In this document: piece after piece, positions 16,777 through 25,966 of the stretch | Layout of the letters: every line of letters begins with the position of its first letter | Position numbering within the stretch: position 1 is the stretch's first letter | From: Streptomyces profundus | GTDB taxonomy: Bacteria > Actinomycetota > Actinomycetes > Streptomycetales > Streptomycetaceae | DNA: 64,000 nt | NCBI RefSeq assembly: GCF_020740535.1 | Contig: NZ_CP082362.1 | Span: 5,454,501-5,518,500, forward strand | Direction of reading: 5' to 3' | Translations under genes and position numbers: made by a program | The notes under the pieces: generated by a model | Told to the model about the DNA's origin: nothing | The model's input: only the letters and a program-made list of their open reading frames with translations | Databases searched by the model: none

Positions 16777-19248
16777 ATGACGGCCCTGACACCAACCACC
16801 GGCGAGGAAGAGGGCCGCGAATCCGGCTACGCCTCGGCCCGGCTGCGCCTCCTGACCCAGGAGGCGCGGTCCGGGCCGCCGCGTCGTGAACGGCTCGCCC
16901 GGCTCACCGACGAGTGGCTCGCCGGACTGGTGCGGGCGGCCCCGCGCCCCACGCGCCTGGCCCTGGTGGCCGTCGGAGGCTACGGCCGAGGCGAGCTCTC
17001 CCCGCGCAGCGACCTCGACCTGTTGCTGCTGCACGACGGCAAGGCCGCCACCGGGGAGATCGCCGCGGTCGCCGACCGACTCTGGTACCCGGTCTGGGAT
17101 CTGGGCATCGCCCTCGACCACTCCGTGCGCACCCTCGGCGAGGCCCGCGCCACCGCGTCCGACGACCTCAAGGCCCACCTCGGCCTGCTGGACGCCCGGC
17201 ATGTCGCCGGCGACGCCGCGCTCACCGCCGAGCTCCGCACCGAACTCCTCGCCCAGTGGCGGGCCCAGGCCCCCGCAAGGCTTCCCGAACTCCACGAGCT
17301 GGCCCGCGAGCGCACCCACCGCCACGGCGAACTGCCGTTCCTCCTCGAACCCGACCTCAAGGAGGCCAGGGGCGGACTGCGCGACGCCACCGCGCTGCGC
17401 GCCGTCGCCGCCTCCTGGGTGGCCGACGCCCCACGCCAGGGGCTTGAGGCCGCCCGCAACACCCTGCTCGACGTGCGGGACGCGCTGCATCTGACGACGG
17501 GCCGGGCCACCGACCGGCTCGCCCTCCAGGACCAGGACCAGGTCGCCGACGCCCTCGGCGTGCTGGACGCCGACACCCTGTTGCGCCAGGTCTACGAGGC
17601 GGGACGCACCATCGCCTACGCCTCCGACGTCACCTGGCGCGAGGTGAGCCGGGTGCTTCGCGCCCGCGGCGCGCGCCGCGGGCTGCGCGGCCTGCTGGGC
17701 GGACGCGCCGGCCGCGCCGCCCCCGCCGAGCACCGCACCCCGCTGGCCGAGGGCGTGGTGGAACAGGACGGCGAGGTCGGCCTGGCCCGCGCCGCCCGCC
17801 CCGACCGGGACCCGGTGCTGCCGCTGCGCGCGGCGGCAGCCGCCGCCGAGGCCGGCCTGCCGCTGGCCCCGCCGGCCGTCGCCGCGCTGGCCGCGCAGCC
17901 GGCGGCGCTGCCGGTGCCCTGGCCGGCCGAGGCCCGCGAGCAGTTGATCACCCTGCTGGGCGCGGGGCCCGACACCGTCCCCGTCTGGGAGGCCCTGGAG
18001 GCCGGCGGGCTGATCACCCGGCTGCTCCCGGACTGGGAGCGGGTGCGCTGCCGTCCGCAGCGCAATCCGGTGCACCGGTGGACCGTCGACCGGCATCTGG
18101 TGGAGACCGCCGTGCGCGCGTCCGCGCTCACCCGCCGGGTGCGCCGTCCCGACCTGCTGCTGGTCGCCGCGCTGCTGCACGACATGGGCAAGGGCTGGCC
18201 CGGCGACCACAGCGTCGCCGGTGAGACCATCGCCAAGGACATGGCGGCCAGGATCGGCTTCAACGCCGCCGACACCGAGGTGCTCGGCACCCTGGTCCGC
18301 CACCATCTGCTGCTCGTCGAGACGGCCACCCGCAGGGACCTCGGCGATCCGGCCACCGTCTCGCTGGTGGCCGACGCCGTCCGCGACCCGCTCACCCTGG
18401 AGCTGCTGCACGCGCTCACCGAGGCCGACGCGCTCGCCACGGGACCGGCGGCCTGGTCGACCTGGCGCGCCTCGCTGGTCGCCGACCTGGTGAAGCGGGT
18501 GGGGGTCAGCCTGCGGGACGGCGCCGCGCCCGAGCCCGTCACCGAGGCCCAACCCACCGTCGCCGCCGAGCGGTTGGCCGTCGAGGCGTACCGCACCCAG
18601 GCGCCGGTGCTGCGGCTGCGCGCCCGTCCCACCGAGACCGGCGACGGCGCGGACGCGTCGGAGGCGGCGGAGTCCGAGCCCGTCGGCGTGGAGCTGACCG
18701 TCGCGCTGCCCGACCAGCCCGGGGTGCTGCCGGCCGTCGCCGGGGTGCTGGCGCTGCACCGGCTGACGGTGCGCTCCGCCGAACTGCGCGGCATCGACCC
18801 CACCGGGCAGGGGCAGGTGCTGCTGCTGGACTGGCGGGTGGCCGCCGAGTACGGCTCGCTGCCCCAGGCCGAGCGGCTCCGCGCCGATCTGGTGCGGGTG
18901 CTGGACGGATCGCTCGACATCGCGGGCCGGCTGGCCGAACGCGAGGCCGCCTACCGCCGCCCGCGTCGCCGCACCCTGAGCGCGCCTCCGCCCCGGGTCA
19001 CCGTCGCCCCGCTCGGCTCCCGGCTGGCCACCGTCCTCGAGGTGCGCGCCGGGGACGCCCCCGGGCTGCTGCACCGGATCGGCCGGGCCCTGGAGGACGC
19101 CGGGGTCAGGGTCCGCAGCGCCCATGTCTCCACGCTGGGCGCCAACGCGGTCGACGCGTTCTATGTGACCGGCGCCGACGGGGCCCCTCTGCCGCCGGCC
19201 GGGGCCACCGAACTGGCCCGTGACCTGGAGCGCGCGCTGGCCGGGTAG
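16777..19248 (+). CDS. glnD: PII nucleotidyltransferase GlnD
   Basis: GlnD modifies and demodifies PII. In enterobacteria it is a uridylyltransferase; the S. coelicolor enzyme adenylylates GlnK at Tyr51. Layout of the 823 residues: nucleotidyltransferase motif GGYGRGELSPRSDLDL from about 67, GlnD-type middle domain, HD-domain motif LLHDMGKG near 467 (removal activity) and two ACT domains at about 637-710 and 745-820 that sense glutamine. A low-complexity Ala/Arg segment lies at about 300-330. I chose ATG 16777 because GGGAG at 16764-16768 is 8 nt upstream; GTG 16768 overlaps that site. Confidence 0.94.
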   Translation: MTALTPTTGEEEGRESGYASARLRLLTQEARSGPPRRERLARLTDEWLAGLVRAAPRPTRLALVAVGGYGRGELSPRSDLDLLLLHDGKAATGEIAAVADRLWYPVWDLGIALDHSVRTLGEARATASDDLKAHLGLLDARHVAGDAALTAELRTELLAQWRAQAPARLPELHELARERTHRHGELPFLLEPDLKEARGGLRDATALRAVAASWVADAPRQGLEAARNTLLDVRDALHLTTGRATDRLALQDQDQVADALGVLDADTLLRQVYEAGRTIAYASDVTWREVSRVLRARGARRGLRGLLGGRAGRAAPAEHRTPLAEGVVEQDGEVGLARAARPDRDPVLPLRAAAAAAEAGLPLAPPAVAALAAQPAALPVPWPAEAREQLITLLGAGPDTVPVWEALEAGGLITRLLPDWERVRCRPQRNPVHRWTVDRHLVETAVRASALTRRVRRPDLLLVAALLHDMGKGWPGDHSVAGETIAKDMAARIGFNAADTEVLGTLVRHHLLLVETATRRDLGDPATVSLVADAVRDPLTLELLHALTEADALATGPAAWSTWRASLVADLVKRVGVSLRDGAAPEPVTEAQPTVAAERLAVEAYRTQAPVLRLRARPTETGDGADASEAAESEPVGVELTVALPDQPGVLPAVAGVLALHRLTVRSAELRGIDPTGQGQVLLLDWRVAAEYGSLPQAERLRADLVRVLDGSLDIAGRLAEREAAYRRPRRRTLSAPPPRVTVAPLGSRLATVLEVRAGDAPGLLHRIGRALEDAGVRVRSAHVSTLGANAVDAFYVTGADGAPLPPAGATELARDLERALAG

Positions 19249-19345
19249 GCGGGTGGTGGCACGGGCTGCCGGTTTGGGCCGTGGGGCGGATACGCTGGAG
19301 GGCACCGCCGATCTGACCGCCGATGTGTAAGGATTCGCCAGCGCC

Positions 19346-20899
19346 GTGTTCGACACACTCTCCGACCGCCTTGCGGCGACGTTCAAGAACCTCAGGGGCA
19401 AAGGCCGTCTGAGCGAGGCGGACATCGATGCCACGGCGCGGGAAATCCGTATCGCCCTCCTCGAGGCCGACGTCGCCCTCCCGGTCGTCCGGGCCTTCAT
19501 CAAGCAGGTCAAGGAGCGCGCCCAGGGGACGGAGGTCTCCAAGGCGCTCAACCCGGCCCAGCAGGTCATCAAGATCGTCAACGAGGAGCTCGTCGGCATC
19601 CTGGGCGGCGAGACCCGCCGGCTGCGGTTCGCCAAGAACCCGCCGACCGTGGTGATGCTCGCCGGCCTCCAGGGCGCGGGCAAGACCACCCTCGCCGGCA
19701 AGCTGGGCCGCTGGCTCAAGAGCCAGGGCCACACCCCGCTGCTGGTCGCCTGCGACCTGCAACGCCCCAACGCGGTCAACCAGTTGTCCGTGGTCGCCGA
19801 GCGCGCCGGGGTGGCCGTCTTCGCGCCGGAGCCGGGCAACGGGGTGGGCGATCCGGTCAAGGTCGCCGAGGACTCCATCGCCTTCGCCAAGGACAAGCAG
19901 TACGACGTGGTGGTCGTCGACACCGCGGGCCGGCTGGGCATCGACGAGGAGATGATGCGGCAGGCCGCCGACATCAGGGACGCGGTCCGTCCGGACGAGG
20001 TCCTCTTCGTCGTCGACGCGATGATCGGCCAGGACGCCGTCACCACGGCCGAGGCGTTCCGGGACGGCGTCGGCTTCGACGGCGTGGTCCTCTCCAAGCT
20101 CGACGGCGACGCCAGGGGCGGTGCGGCGCTCTCCGTCGCGCAGGTCACCGGCCGGCAGATCATGTTCGCCTCCAACGGCGAGAAGCTGGACGAGTTCGAC
20201 GCCTTCCACCCGGACCGGATGGCGTCCCGCATCCTGGGCATGGGCGATGTCCTCAGCCTGATCGAGCAGGCCGAGCGCACCTTCAGCCAGCAGGAGGCGG
20301 AGAAGCTCGCCGGCAAACTCGCCAAGGGGCCCAAGGAGTTCACCCTCGACGACTTCCTGTCCCAGATGGAGCAGGTCCGCAAGATGGGCTCCATCTCCAA
20401 GCTGCTCGGCATGATGCCGGGCATGGGGCAGATGCGGGACCAGATCAACAACCTCGACGAGCGCGAGGTGGACCGCACCGCCGCCATCATCAAGTCGATG
20501 ACCCCGGGCGAGCGCGCCGACCCGAAGAGCATCAACGGCTCGCGCCGGGCCCGCATCGCGCGCGGCTCCGGGGTGGACGTCAGCGCGGTCAAGGGCCTGG
20601 TGGAGCGGTTCTTCGAGGCCCGCAAGATGATGTCCAAGATGGCCCAGGGCGGCGGGATGCCAGGGATGCCGGGCATCCCGGGGATGGGCGGCCCCGGCGG
20701 TGGCAAGCGCAAGGGCAAGCAGCAGCCGAAGAAGGCCAAGGGCCGGCGCAGGTCGGGCAACCCGATGAAGCGCCAGGCCGAGGCGGAGGCGGGCGGTCGT
20801 CAGGAGGACGGCGGCACGTTCGGCATCCCGGGCGCCGGCCAGGACCCGGGTGACTTCGAGCTGCCCAAGGAGTTCCGGGACATCCTGCCGCCGAAGTGA
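19346..20899 (+). CDS. ffh: Signal recognition particle protein Ffh
   Basis: Ffh is the SRP54 GTPase that binds signal sequences of nascent chains together with SRP RNA and hands them to FtsY. The N domain occupies about residues 1-90 and the G domain 95-300 with GLQGAGKTTL near 107, DTAGRLG near 192 and SKLDGDARGG near 250. The Met-rich M domain spans about 325-435 and contains GSRRARIARGSG for SRP RNA binding. After residue 435 there is a long tail rich in Met/Gly/Pro and then Lys/Arg. The GTG start is at 19346. A 14-bp hairpin follows the stop. Confidence 0.96.
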   Translation: MFDTLSDRLAATFKNLRGKGRLSEADIDATAREIRIALLEADVALPVVRAFIKQVKERAQGTEVSKALNPAQQVIKIVNEELVGILGGETRRLRFAKNPPTVVMLAGLQGAGKTTLAGKLGRWLKSQGHTPLLVACDLQRPNAVNQLSVVAERAGVAVFAPEPGNGVGDPVKVAEDSIAFAKDKQYDVVVVDTAGRLGIDEEMMRQAADIRDAVRPDEVLFVVDAMIGQDAVTTAEAFRDGVGFDGVVLSKLDGDARGGAALSVAQVTGRQIMFASNGEKLDEFDAFHPDRMASRILGMGDVLSLIEQAERTFSQQEAEKLAGKLAKGPKEFTLDDFLSQMEQVRKMGSISKLLGMMPGMGQMRDQINNLDEREVDRTAAIIKSMTPGERADPKSINGSRRARIARGSGVDVSAVKGLVERFFEARKMMSKMAQGGGMPGMPGIPGMGGPGGGKRKGKQQPKKAKGRRRSGNPMKRQAEAEAGGRQEDGGTFGIPGAGQDPGDFELPKEFRDILPPK

Positions 20900-20906
20900 C
20901 GGCGGC

Positions 20907-20955
20907 GGGGAACGGGCTCCGGCGGCAACGGATTCACGGTTGGAGCCCGTTCCCC
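20907..20955 (+). terminator. Long hairpin between ffh and proS
   Basis: GGGGAACGGGCTCC at 20907-20920 pairs perfectly with GGAGCCCGTTCCCC at 20942-20955, a 14-bp stem with a 21-nt loop. It begins 8 nt after the ffh stop and ends 15 nt before the proS start. It probably terminates ffh, but its position also allows control of proS translation. Confidence 0.75.
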
Positions 20956-20970
20956 CGTACCATCTGCGCC

Positions 20971-22389
20971 ATGGCAAAGGCTCCCGTACTCACCCCCCAG
21001 GCGCAGGACTTCCCGCGCTGGTACCAGGAAGTGATCAGCAAGGCCGAGTTGGCCGACAACGGGCCGGTGCGCGGCACCATGGTCATCCGACCGTATGGCT
21101 ACGGTCTCTGGGAGCGGGTGCAGGCGGAGCTGGACACCCGGATCAAGGCGGCCGGCGCGCGCAACGCCTACTTCCCGTTGCTGATCCCCCAGTCCTACCT
21201 GGCCAGGGAAGCCGAGCACGTCGAGGGGTTCGCCCCCGAGCTGGCCGTGGTCACCCACGGTGGCGGCAAGCAGCTGGAGGAGCCCGCCGTGGTGCGGCCC
21301 ACCTCCGAGACCATCATCAACGAGTACTTCGCGAAGTGGGTGCAGAGCTACCGCGACCTGCCGCTGCTGATCAACCAGTGGGCCAACGTGGTCCGTTGGG
21401 AGATGCGCCCGCGGGTCTTCCTGCGCACCACCGAGTTCCTCTGGCAGGAGGGCCACACGGCGCACGCCAGCTACGAGGACGCCAGGGACTTCGCTTCGCT
21501 GATCCACACGGACGTCTACGCCGACGTGATCAGCGACGTGATGGCCATCGACGTGGTGTGGGGGCGCAAGACCCCCTCCGAGCGGTTCGCCGGCGCCATC
21601 AACACGCTCACCCTGGAAGCGATGATGGGCGACGGCAAGGCCCTCCAGATGGCCACCAGCCACGAGTTGGGCCAGAACTTCGCCCGCGCCTTCGACACCC
21701 GCTTCCTCGGGAAGGACGGCGAGCGCGAGCTGGTCTGGCAGACCTCCTGGGGCCTCTCCACCCGCACCATCGGCGGGATGATCATGTCCCACGGCGACGA
21801 CAACGGGCTGCGGGTGCCGCCCCGGCTCGCCGCCACCCAGGCCGTGGTGCTGGCGATCAAGGAAGACGAGGCCGTGCTGGCCAAGGTCCGCGAGATCGGT
21901 GCCGCGCTCTCAGCGGCCGGGGTGCGCGTCGAGGTCGACGACCGCACGGATGTGCCGTTCGGCCGGCGCGCGGTGGACTGGGAGCTGAAGGGCGTCCCGG
22001 TGCGGATCGAGGTCGGCCCCCGGGATCTGGCCGGCGGCACCGCGATGCTGGTCCGGCGCATCGCCGGCGGCAAGGAGCCGGTGGCCGTCGACGCGCTGCC
22101 CACGGTGGTGCCCACGGTCCTGGAGGAGGACCAGGAACTGCTGCTGCGGCAGTCCAGGGAGCGCCGGGAGAGCAGGACCTGGGACGTCTCGACCATCGAG
22201 GAGGCGGTCGAGGCCGCGACCAAGGCCGGCGGCTGGGCCAGGATCCCCTGGGCCGACCTCGGCCCCGAGGGCGAGGCCAGGCTCGCGCAGGACGCGGTCA
22301 CCGTTCGCTGTCTCGTCGCCGAGGACGGCTCCGTGCCCGCCTCGGACGACGCCCCCGGCACCATCGCCGTGGTGGGCCGCTCCTACTGA
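20971..22389 (+). CDS. proS: Prolyl-tRNA synthetase, archaeal/eukaryal type (no bacterial editing domain)
   Basis: This class II synthetase attaches proline to tRNA-Pro. The 472-residue length, the direct start MAKAPVLTPQAQDFPRWY, motif 2 (FLRTTEFLWQEGHTAH) and motif 3 (LSTRTIGGMIMSHGDD) are those of the archaeal/eukaryal (ProS3) form. The INS editing domain that lies between motifs 2 and 3 in bacterial-type ProRS is absent. The C-terminal domain keeps one Cys (VRCLVAED), so the four-Cys zinc site of some relatives is lost. ATG 20971 matches family N-termini; an in-frame GTG at 20896 would translate through the hairpin. Whether a second ProRS exists elsewhere cannot be seen. Confidence 0.93.
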   Translation: MAKAPVLTPQAQDFPRWYQEVISKAELADNGPVRGTMVIRPYGYGLWERVQAELDTRIKAAGARNAYFPLLIPQSYLAREAEHVEGFAPELAVVTHGGGKQLEEPAVVRPTSETIINEYFAKWVQSYRDLPLLINQWANVVRWEMRPRVFLRTTEFLWQEGHTAHASYEDARDFASLIHTDVYADVISDVMAIDVVWGRKTPSERFAGAINTLTLEAMMGDGKALQMATSHELGQNFARAFDTRFLGKDGERELVWQTSWGLSTRTIGGMIMSHGDDNGLRVPPRLAATQAVVLAIKEDEAVLAKVREIGAALSAAGVRVEVDDRTDVPFGRRAVDWELKGVPVRIEVGPRDLAGGTAMLVRRIAGGKEPVAVDALPTVVPTVLEEDQELLLRQSRERRESRTWDVSTIEEAVEAATKAGGWARIPWADLGPEGEARLAQDAVTVRCLVAEDGSVPASDDAPGTIAVVGRSY

Positions 22390-22400
22390 TCCCCCGCTCT

Positions 22401-22426
22401 CCGGGGCGGCCCGTCGGCCGCCCCGG
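22401..22426 (+). terminator. Terminator hairpin after proS
   Basis: CCGGGGCGGCC at 22401-22411 pairs perfectly with GGCCGCCCCGG at 22416-22426 around a CGTC tetraloop, 12 bp after the proS stop. Eleven pairs and a tight loop make this a convincing U-less terminator. Confidence 0.8.
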
Positions 22427-22524
22427 AACGGGTGTGGGGGGTGGGCGAGCTGGTCGGTGTGTGCTACGAACTGACTGGTAAGTGCAAATTCGCGGACTTG
22501 CCCCGGAATCGGAACACACCGGGG

Positions 22525-23145
22525 ATGTCGCTCGTTAAGCACGACGTGAGCACGACACCACCAGTACTCGCCGCCGAGCTGGCACACGCGTGGGCCGATA
22601 TCCAACGGCACCACCCGGAGCTGCCGGATCTGGCCGCGCCCGAATCCCTGATCGGAGAGTCCTCGTCCGCCTGCGGGGCCGAGCTCTCCTTCGAACGCCT
22701 GCTGCATGAGGCGGTGCACGGCATCGCAGCCGCCCGAGGGGTGCGGGACACCTCGCGGGCCGGGCGTTACCACAACCGCCGTTTCCTCGCCATCGCCGAG
22801 GAGTTGGGCCTGGACCACCCCGAGGATCCGCATCCGAGCAGCGGCTTCTCGCTCGTCACCATGAGCCCCGAGACCAGGCGCCGCTACCGGCCCACGGCCG
22901 AGCGGCTCCAGCGCGCCCTCAAGGCGCATCTCGTCGCCACGGCCACGGACACCAAGCGCAGCTTCCGGGGGCCCGCCGCCCGCCATGGCTCCTCCGGCGG
23001 AGGGGTGCGCGTCAAGGCCGTCTGCGAGTGCGGGCGCAACGTCCGCGTGGTCCCCTCCGTCCTGGCCCAGGCGCCGATCGTCTGCGGGGCCTGCAAGAAG
23101 CCCTTCCAGATCGTGGACGTCGTAACGGTGGGAGCCTCCTCCTGA
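22525..23145 (+). CDS. SprT-like zinc metallopeptidase-family protein with C-terminal zinc ribbon
   Basis: The protein has the metal-binding helix LLHEAVHGIAAARG (HEXXH-like, about residues 60-73) followed by RYHNRRFLAIAEELGL and a Ser/Thr/Pro segment, the pattern of SprT-like proteins found in actinobacteria and their mobile elements. The C-terminus carries CECGRNV and CGACKK (about 170-200), a four-Cys zinc ribbon. The substrate is unknown. The start is uncertain: ATG 22525 gives 206 residues, GTG 22546 a shorter form, and in-frame codons exist up to 22432. It stands alone between proS and the rpsP operon. Confidence 0.7.
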   Translation: MSLVKHDVSTTPPVLAAELAHAWADIQRHHPELPDLAAPESLIGESSSACGAELSFERLLHEAVHGIAAARGVRDTSRAGRYHNRRFLAIAEELGLDHPEDPHPSSGFSLVTMSPETRRRYRPTAERLQRALKAHLVATATDTKRSFRGPAARHGSSGGGVRVKAVCECGRNVRVVPSVLAQAPIVCGACKKPFQIVDVVTVGASS

Positions 23146-23294
23146 ACGACTGTGGCAGAATGGTCCGCTGAACTCGACAGTCGCACAGGACCCTCTCTCC
23201 TCCGGCTGACGCGTCCACCGGGCCCGGGCCCGCCGCAACCCCACGCGGCGAGGGCGGGGCTCACCACGTCAATCACGCAGGAGACACCACACTC

Positions 23295-23732
23295 GTGGCA
23301 GTCAAGATCAAGTTGAAGCGACTGGGCAAGATCCGTTCGCCTCACTACCGCATCATCGTCGCCGACTCCCGCACCCGCCGTGACGGCCGGGCCATCGAGG
23401 AGATCGGCCTGTACCACCCGGTGCAGAACCCCTCGCGCATCGAGGTGGACACGGACCGCGTGCAGCACTGGCTGAGCGTCGGCGCCCAGCCCACCGAGCC
23501 CGTGCTGGCCATCCTCAAGGTCACCGGCGACTGGCAGAAGTTCAAGGGTCTGCCGGCCCCGCCGCCCATGAAGGTCGCCGCCCCCAAGGCCGACCGCCGC
23601 GCCACCTTCGAGGCCGCTGCCAAGGAGTCCGGTGGCGCGCCCAAGGGCGAGGCCATCACTCCGAAGGCGAAGAAGGCCGACAAGAAGGCCGCCTCCGAGG
23701 CGCAGGCCCCGGCCGAGTCGTCCGAGGGCTGA
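23295..23732 (+). CDS. rpsP: 30S ribosomal protein S16
   Basis: S16 is a small-subunit protein needed for 30S assembly. The first about 80 residues are standard ([20 protein letters not shown], then [10 protein letters not shown]). The C-terminal about 60 residues form an Ala/Lys/Glu-rich extension typical of actinobacterial S16. The GTG start is at 23295 with GGAG about 13 nt upstream. It opens the rpsP-khpA-rimM-trmD-rplS gene set. The upstream region has GACTGT and ACAGTC arms at about 23148 and 23177 that might fold in the leader. Confidence 0.96.
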   Translation: MAVKIKLKRLGKIRSPHYRIIVADSRTRRDGRAIEEIGLYHPVQNPSRIEVDTDRVQHWLSVGAQPTEPVLAILKVTGDWQKFKGLPAPPPMKVAAPKADRRATFEAAAKESGGAPKGEAITPKAKKADKKAASEAQAPAESSEG

Positions 23733-23733
23733 G

Positions 23734-23973
23734 ATGCTCGAGGAGGCCCTGGAACACTTGGTGAAGGGCATCGTCGATCATCCCGATGAGGTCCAGGTCG
23801 CTTCGCGCACCCTGCGTCGGGGACGCGTCCTCGAAGTCCGGGTCCACCCCGACGACCTGGGGAAGGTGATCGGCCGCAACGGTCGCACCGCGCGGTCGCT
23901 GCGCACGGTCGTGGGCGCGCTCGGCGGCAAGGGCATCCGCGTCGATCTGGTGGACGCGGACGAGGTCCGCTGA
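23734..23973 (+). CDS. khpA: KH-domain RNA-binding protein KhpA
   Basis: This 79-residue protein is a single KH domain with the RNA-binding loop GRNG in VIGRNGRTARSLR (about residues 45-57). KhpA proteins sit between rpsP and rimM in most Gram-positive bacteria and bind many RNAs, often with KhpB. The ATG at 23734 is 1 nt after the rpsP stop, so the two are surely co-translated. A perfect 13-bp hairpin follows at 23997. Confidence 0.92.
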   Translation: MLEEALEHLVKGIVDHPDEVQVASRTLRRGRVLEVRVHPDDLGKVIGRNGRTARSLRTVVGALGGKGIRVDLVDADEVR

Positions 23974-23996
23974 GGCGTCACGTGGCATCACACGCA

Positions 23997-24030
23997 AGGG
24001 CCGGGTGCGGCAGTCGTCGCACCCGGCCCT
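23997..24030 (+). terminator. Perfect 13-bp hairpin between khpA and rimM
   Basis: AGGGCCGGGTGCG at 23997-24009 pairs perfectly with CGCACCCGGCCCT at 24018-24030 around an 8-nt loop. It sits inside what is usually one ribosomal/tRNA-modification operon, 24 bp after khpA and 76 bp before rimM. It can act as a terminator or partial attenuator separating rpsP-khpA from rimM-trmD-rplS. Confidence 0.75.
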
Positions 24031-24105
24031 CGCGTCTCCCGGCCATCGACGACCGGCCGTGCGCCGGTGTGGGGTGGCCCCCATCCACCGAGGAGCGGAA
24101 ACACA

Positions 24106-24648
24106 GTGCAGCTGGTCGTCGCGCGGGTCGGCCGGGCCCATGGCATCAAGGGCGAGGTCACCGTCGAGGTCCGCACGGACGAGCCCGAACTGCGGCTGGC
24201 CCCCGGCCAGGTGCTGGCCACGGAGCCGCCGGAGACGGGCCCGCTGACCATCGAGAGCGGGCGGGTGCACAGCGGTCGGCTGCTGCTGCGCTTCGTCGGC
24301 GTCACCGGGCGTGACGGGGCCGAGGCGCTGCGGAACACGCTGCTGGTCGCCGAGGTCGACCCGGAGCAACTCCCGGACGACCCCGAGGAGTTCTACGACC
24401 ATCAGCTGGTCGGGCTCCAGGTGGTCACCACCGGGGGCGAGCCGGTCGGCGAGGTCACGGAGATCGCCCATCCGCCCGCCCAGGACCTGCTGGTGGTGAC
24501 CAGGCCGGACGGCGGCGAGGTGTTCGTGCCGTTTGTCGAGGCCATCGTGCCGACCGTCGACATCAGGGGCCGCCGCGTGGTCGTCGACCCCCCGCCTGGG
24601 CTGCTCGACGCCGGCGCCGGGGGCGCCTCGGACGAGGCCGGCGCATGA
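24106..24648 (+). CDS. rimM: Ribosome maturation factor RimM
   Basis: RimM assists maturation of the 30S head and binds S19. The 180-residue protein shows the N-terminal RimM motif [19 protein letters not shown] and the C-terminal PRC-barrel region with [20 protein letters not shown] and VPFVEAIVP. The GTG start at 24106 is preceded by GAGGAG at 24090-24095. It overlaps trmD by 4 nt (ATGA), the usual coupling. Confidence 0.95.
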   Translation: MQLVVARVGRAHGIKGEVTVEVRTDEPELRLAPGQVLATEPPETGPLTIESGRVHSGRLLLRFVGVTGRDGAEALRNTLLVAEVDPEQLPDDPEEFYDHQLVGLQVVTTGGEPVGEVTEIAHPPAQDLLVVTRPDGGEVFVPFVEAIVPTVDIRGRRVVVDPPPGLLDAGAGGASDEAGA

Positions 24649-25454
24649 GGCTGGACGTCATCACGATCTTCCCCGAGTACCTGGAGCCGCTGAACGTCTC
24701 CCTGGTCGGCAAGGCACGCGCCCGGGGGCAGCTCGACGTCCGCGTGCACGACCTCCGCTCCTGGACCCACGACCGCCACCACACCGTCGACGACACCCCC
24801 TATGGCGGTGGCCCGGGGATGGTGATGAAGCCCGAGCCCTGGGGCGAGGCGCTGGACGCGGTGCTCGCCTCGGGCGAGGGGCGGCCGGTGGTCATCGTCC
24901 CGACGCCCAGCGGCCGGCCGTTCACCCAGGAGCTGGCGGTCGCGCTGGCCGCGGAGCCCTGGCTGGTGTTCACGCCCGCCCGCTACGAGGGCATCGACCG
25001 CCGGGTCATCGACGAGTACGCGCAGCGGCTGGACGTGCGGGAGGTCTCCATCGGGGACTACGTGCTGGCGGGCGGCGAGGCGCCGGTGCTGGTGATGGTC
25101 GAGGCCGTGGCCCGGCTGCTCCCCGGGGTGCTGGGCAACGCCGCCTCGCATCGGGACGACTCCTTCGCGCCCGGCGCGATGGCTGAGCTGCTGGAGGGGC
25201 CGGTCTTCACCAAGCCGCCCGAGTGGCGCGGGCGGATCGTCCCCGAGGTGCTCAGCAGCGGCCACCACGGCCGGATCGCCCGCTGGCGCAGGGACGAGGC
25301 GCTCCGCCGCACCAGCGCCAACAGGCCGGATCTGATCGCCGGTTGCGCCGTTGAGGCGTTCGACCGGCAGGATCGGGAGACGCTGACCGAGCTGGGCTGG
25401 GAGCCGGGCCCCGATGGCCGATTTTGGCGTGTGTCCTCCGCCGTGGAAGAATAG
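24645..25454 (+). CDS. trmD: tRNA (guanine(37)-N1)-methyltransferase TrmD
   Basis: TrmD methylates N1 of G37 in tRNAs with a G36, preventing +1 frameshifts. It is a SPOUT-fold enzyme; the knotted SAM-binding region is seen as [13 protein letters not shown] (about 112-124) and [12 protein letters not shown] (about 130-141), and the C-terminal domain has [15 protein letters not shown]. The 269 residues are standard. It starts inside the rimM stop. Confidence 0.96.
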   Translation: MRLDVITIFPEYLEPLNVSLVGKARARGQLDVRVHDLRSWTHDRHHTVDDTPYGGGPGMVMKPEPWGEALDAVLASGEGRPVVIVPTPSGRPFTQELAVALAAEPWLVFTPARYEGIDRRVIDEYAQRLDVREVSIGDYVLAGGEAPVLVMVEAVARLLPGVLGNAASHRDDSFAPGAMAELLEGPVFTKPPEWRGRIVPEVLSSGHHGRIARWRRDEALRRTSANRPDLIAGCAVEAFDRQDRETLTELGWEPGPDGRFWRVSSAVEE

Positions 25455-25588
25455 GTCGCTGGCTCACGCCCGGCGCGCGACCCCGCCACAGGGGGACGGA
25501 CGCCGCCGAGTGCGTCCGGGCCGCACCCACCCGTCATATCGAACGTTCCGCCGATGACCTGTGGCATCGACGAGGAAAGCAGCAGACC

Positions 25589-25936
25589 ATGAACCTCCTG
25601 GACAGCATCGACAGCGCATCGCTGCGCGAGGACGTGCCGAACTTCCGGCCGGGGGACACCGTCAACGTCCACGTCCGCGTCATCGAGGGAAACCGCTCCC
25701 GGGTGCAGCAGTTCAAGGGCGTGGTCATCCGCCGCCAGGGTTCCGGCGTCAGGGAGACCTTCACGGTCCGCAAGATCAGCTTTGGCGTGGGCGTCGAGCG
25801 CACCTTCCCGGTGCACACCCCGGTCGCCGAGAAGATCGAGGTCGTGACCCGCGGTGACGTCCGCCGCGCCAAGCTCTACTACCTGCGCAACCTGCGGGGC
25901 AAGGCCGCGAAGATCAAGGAGAAGCGGGAGAACTGA
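25589..25936 (+). CDS. rplS: 50S ribosomal protein L19
   Basis: L19 lies at the interface of the two ribosomal subunits. The 115-residue protein starts [15 protein letters not shown] and has the family core [25 protein letters not shown] and [20 protein letters not shown] 25589 is chosen over longer in-frame starts because it matches the family N-terminus; GAGGAAAG lies about 11 nt upstream. The 134-bp gap after trmD may hold its own promoter. Confidence 0.96.
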   Translation: MNLLDSIDSASLREDVPNFRPGDTVNVHVRVIEGNRSRVQQFKGVVIRRQGSGVRETFTVRKISFGVGVERTFPVHTPVAEKIEVVTRGDVRRAKLYYLRNLRGKAAKIKEKREN

Positions 25937-25966
25937 GCCGCTCGGGCGGCCGGTTAGCATCTCCGC

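Noticed and set aside
20896..20970. Earlier GTG start for proS
   Set aside because: It would translate through the 14-bp hairpin and adds residues not present in the family.
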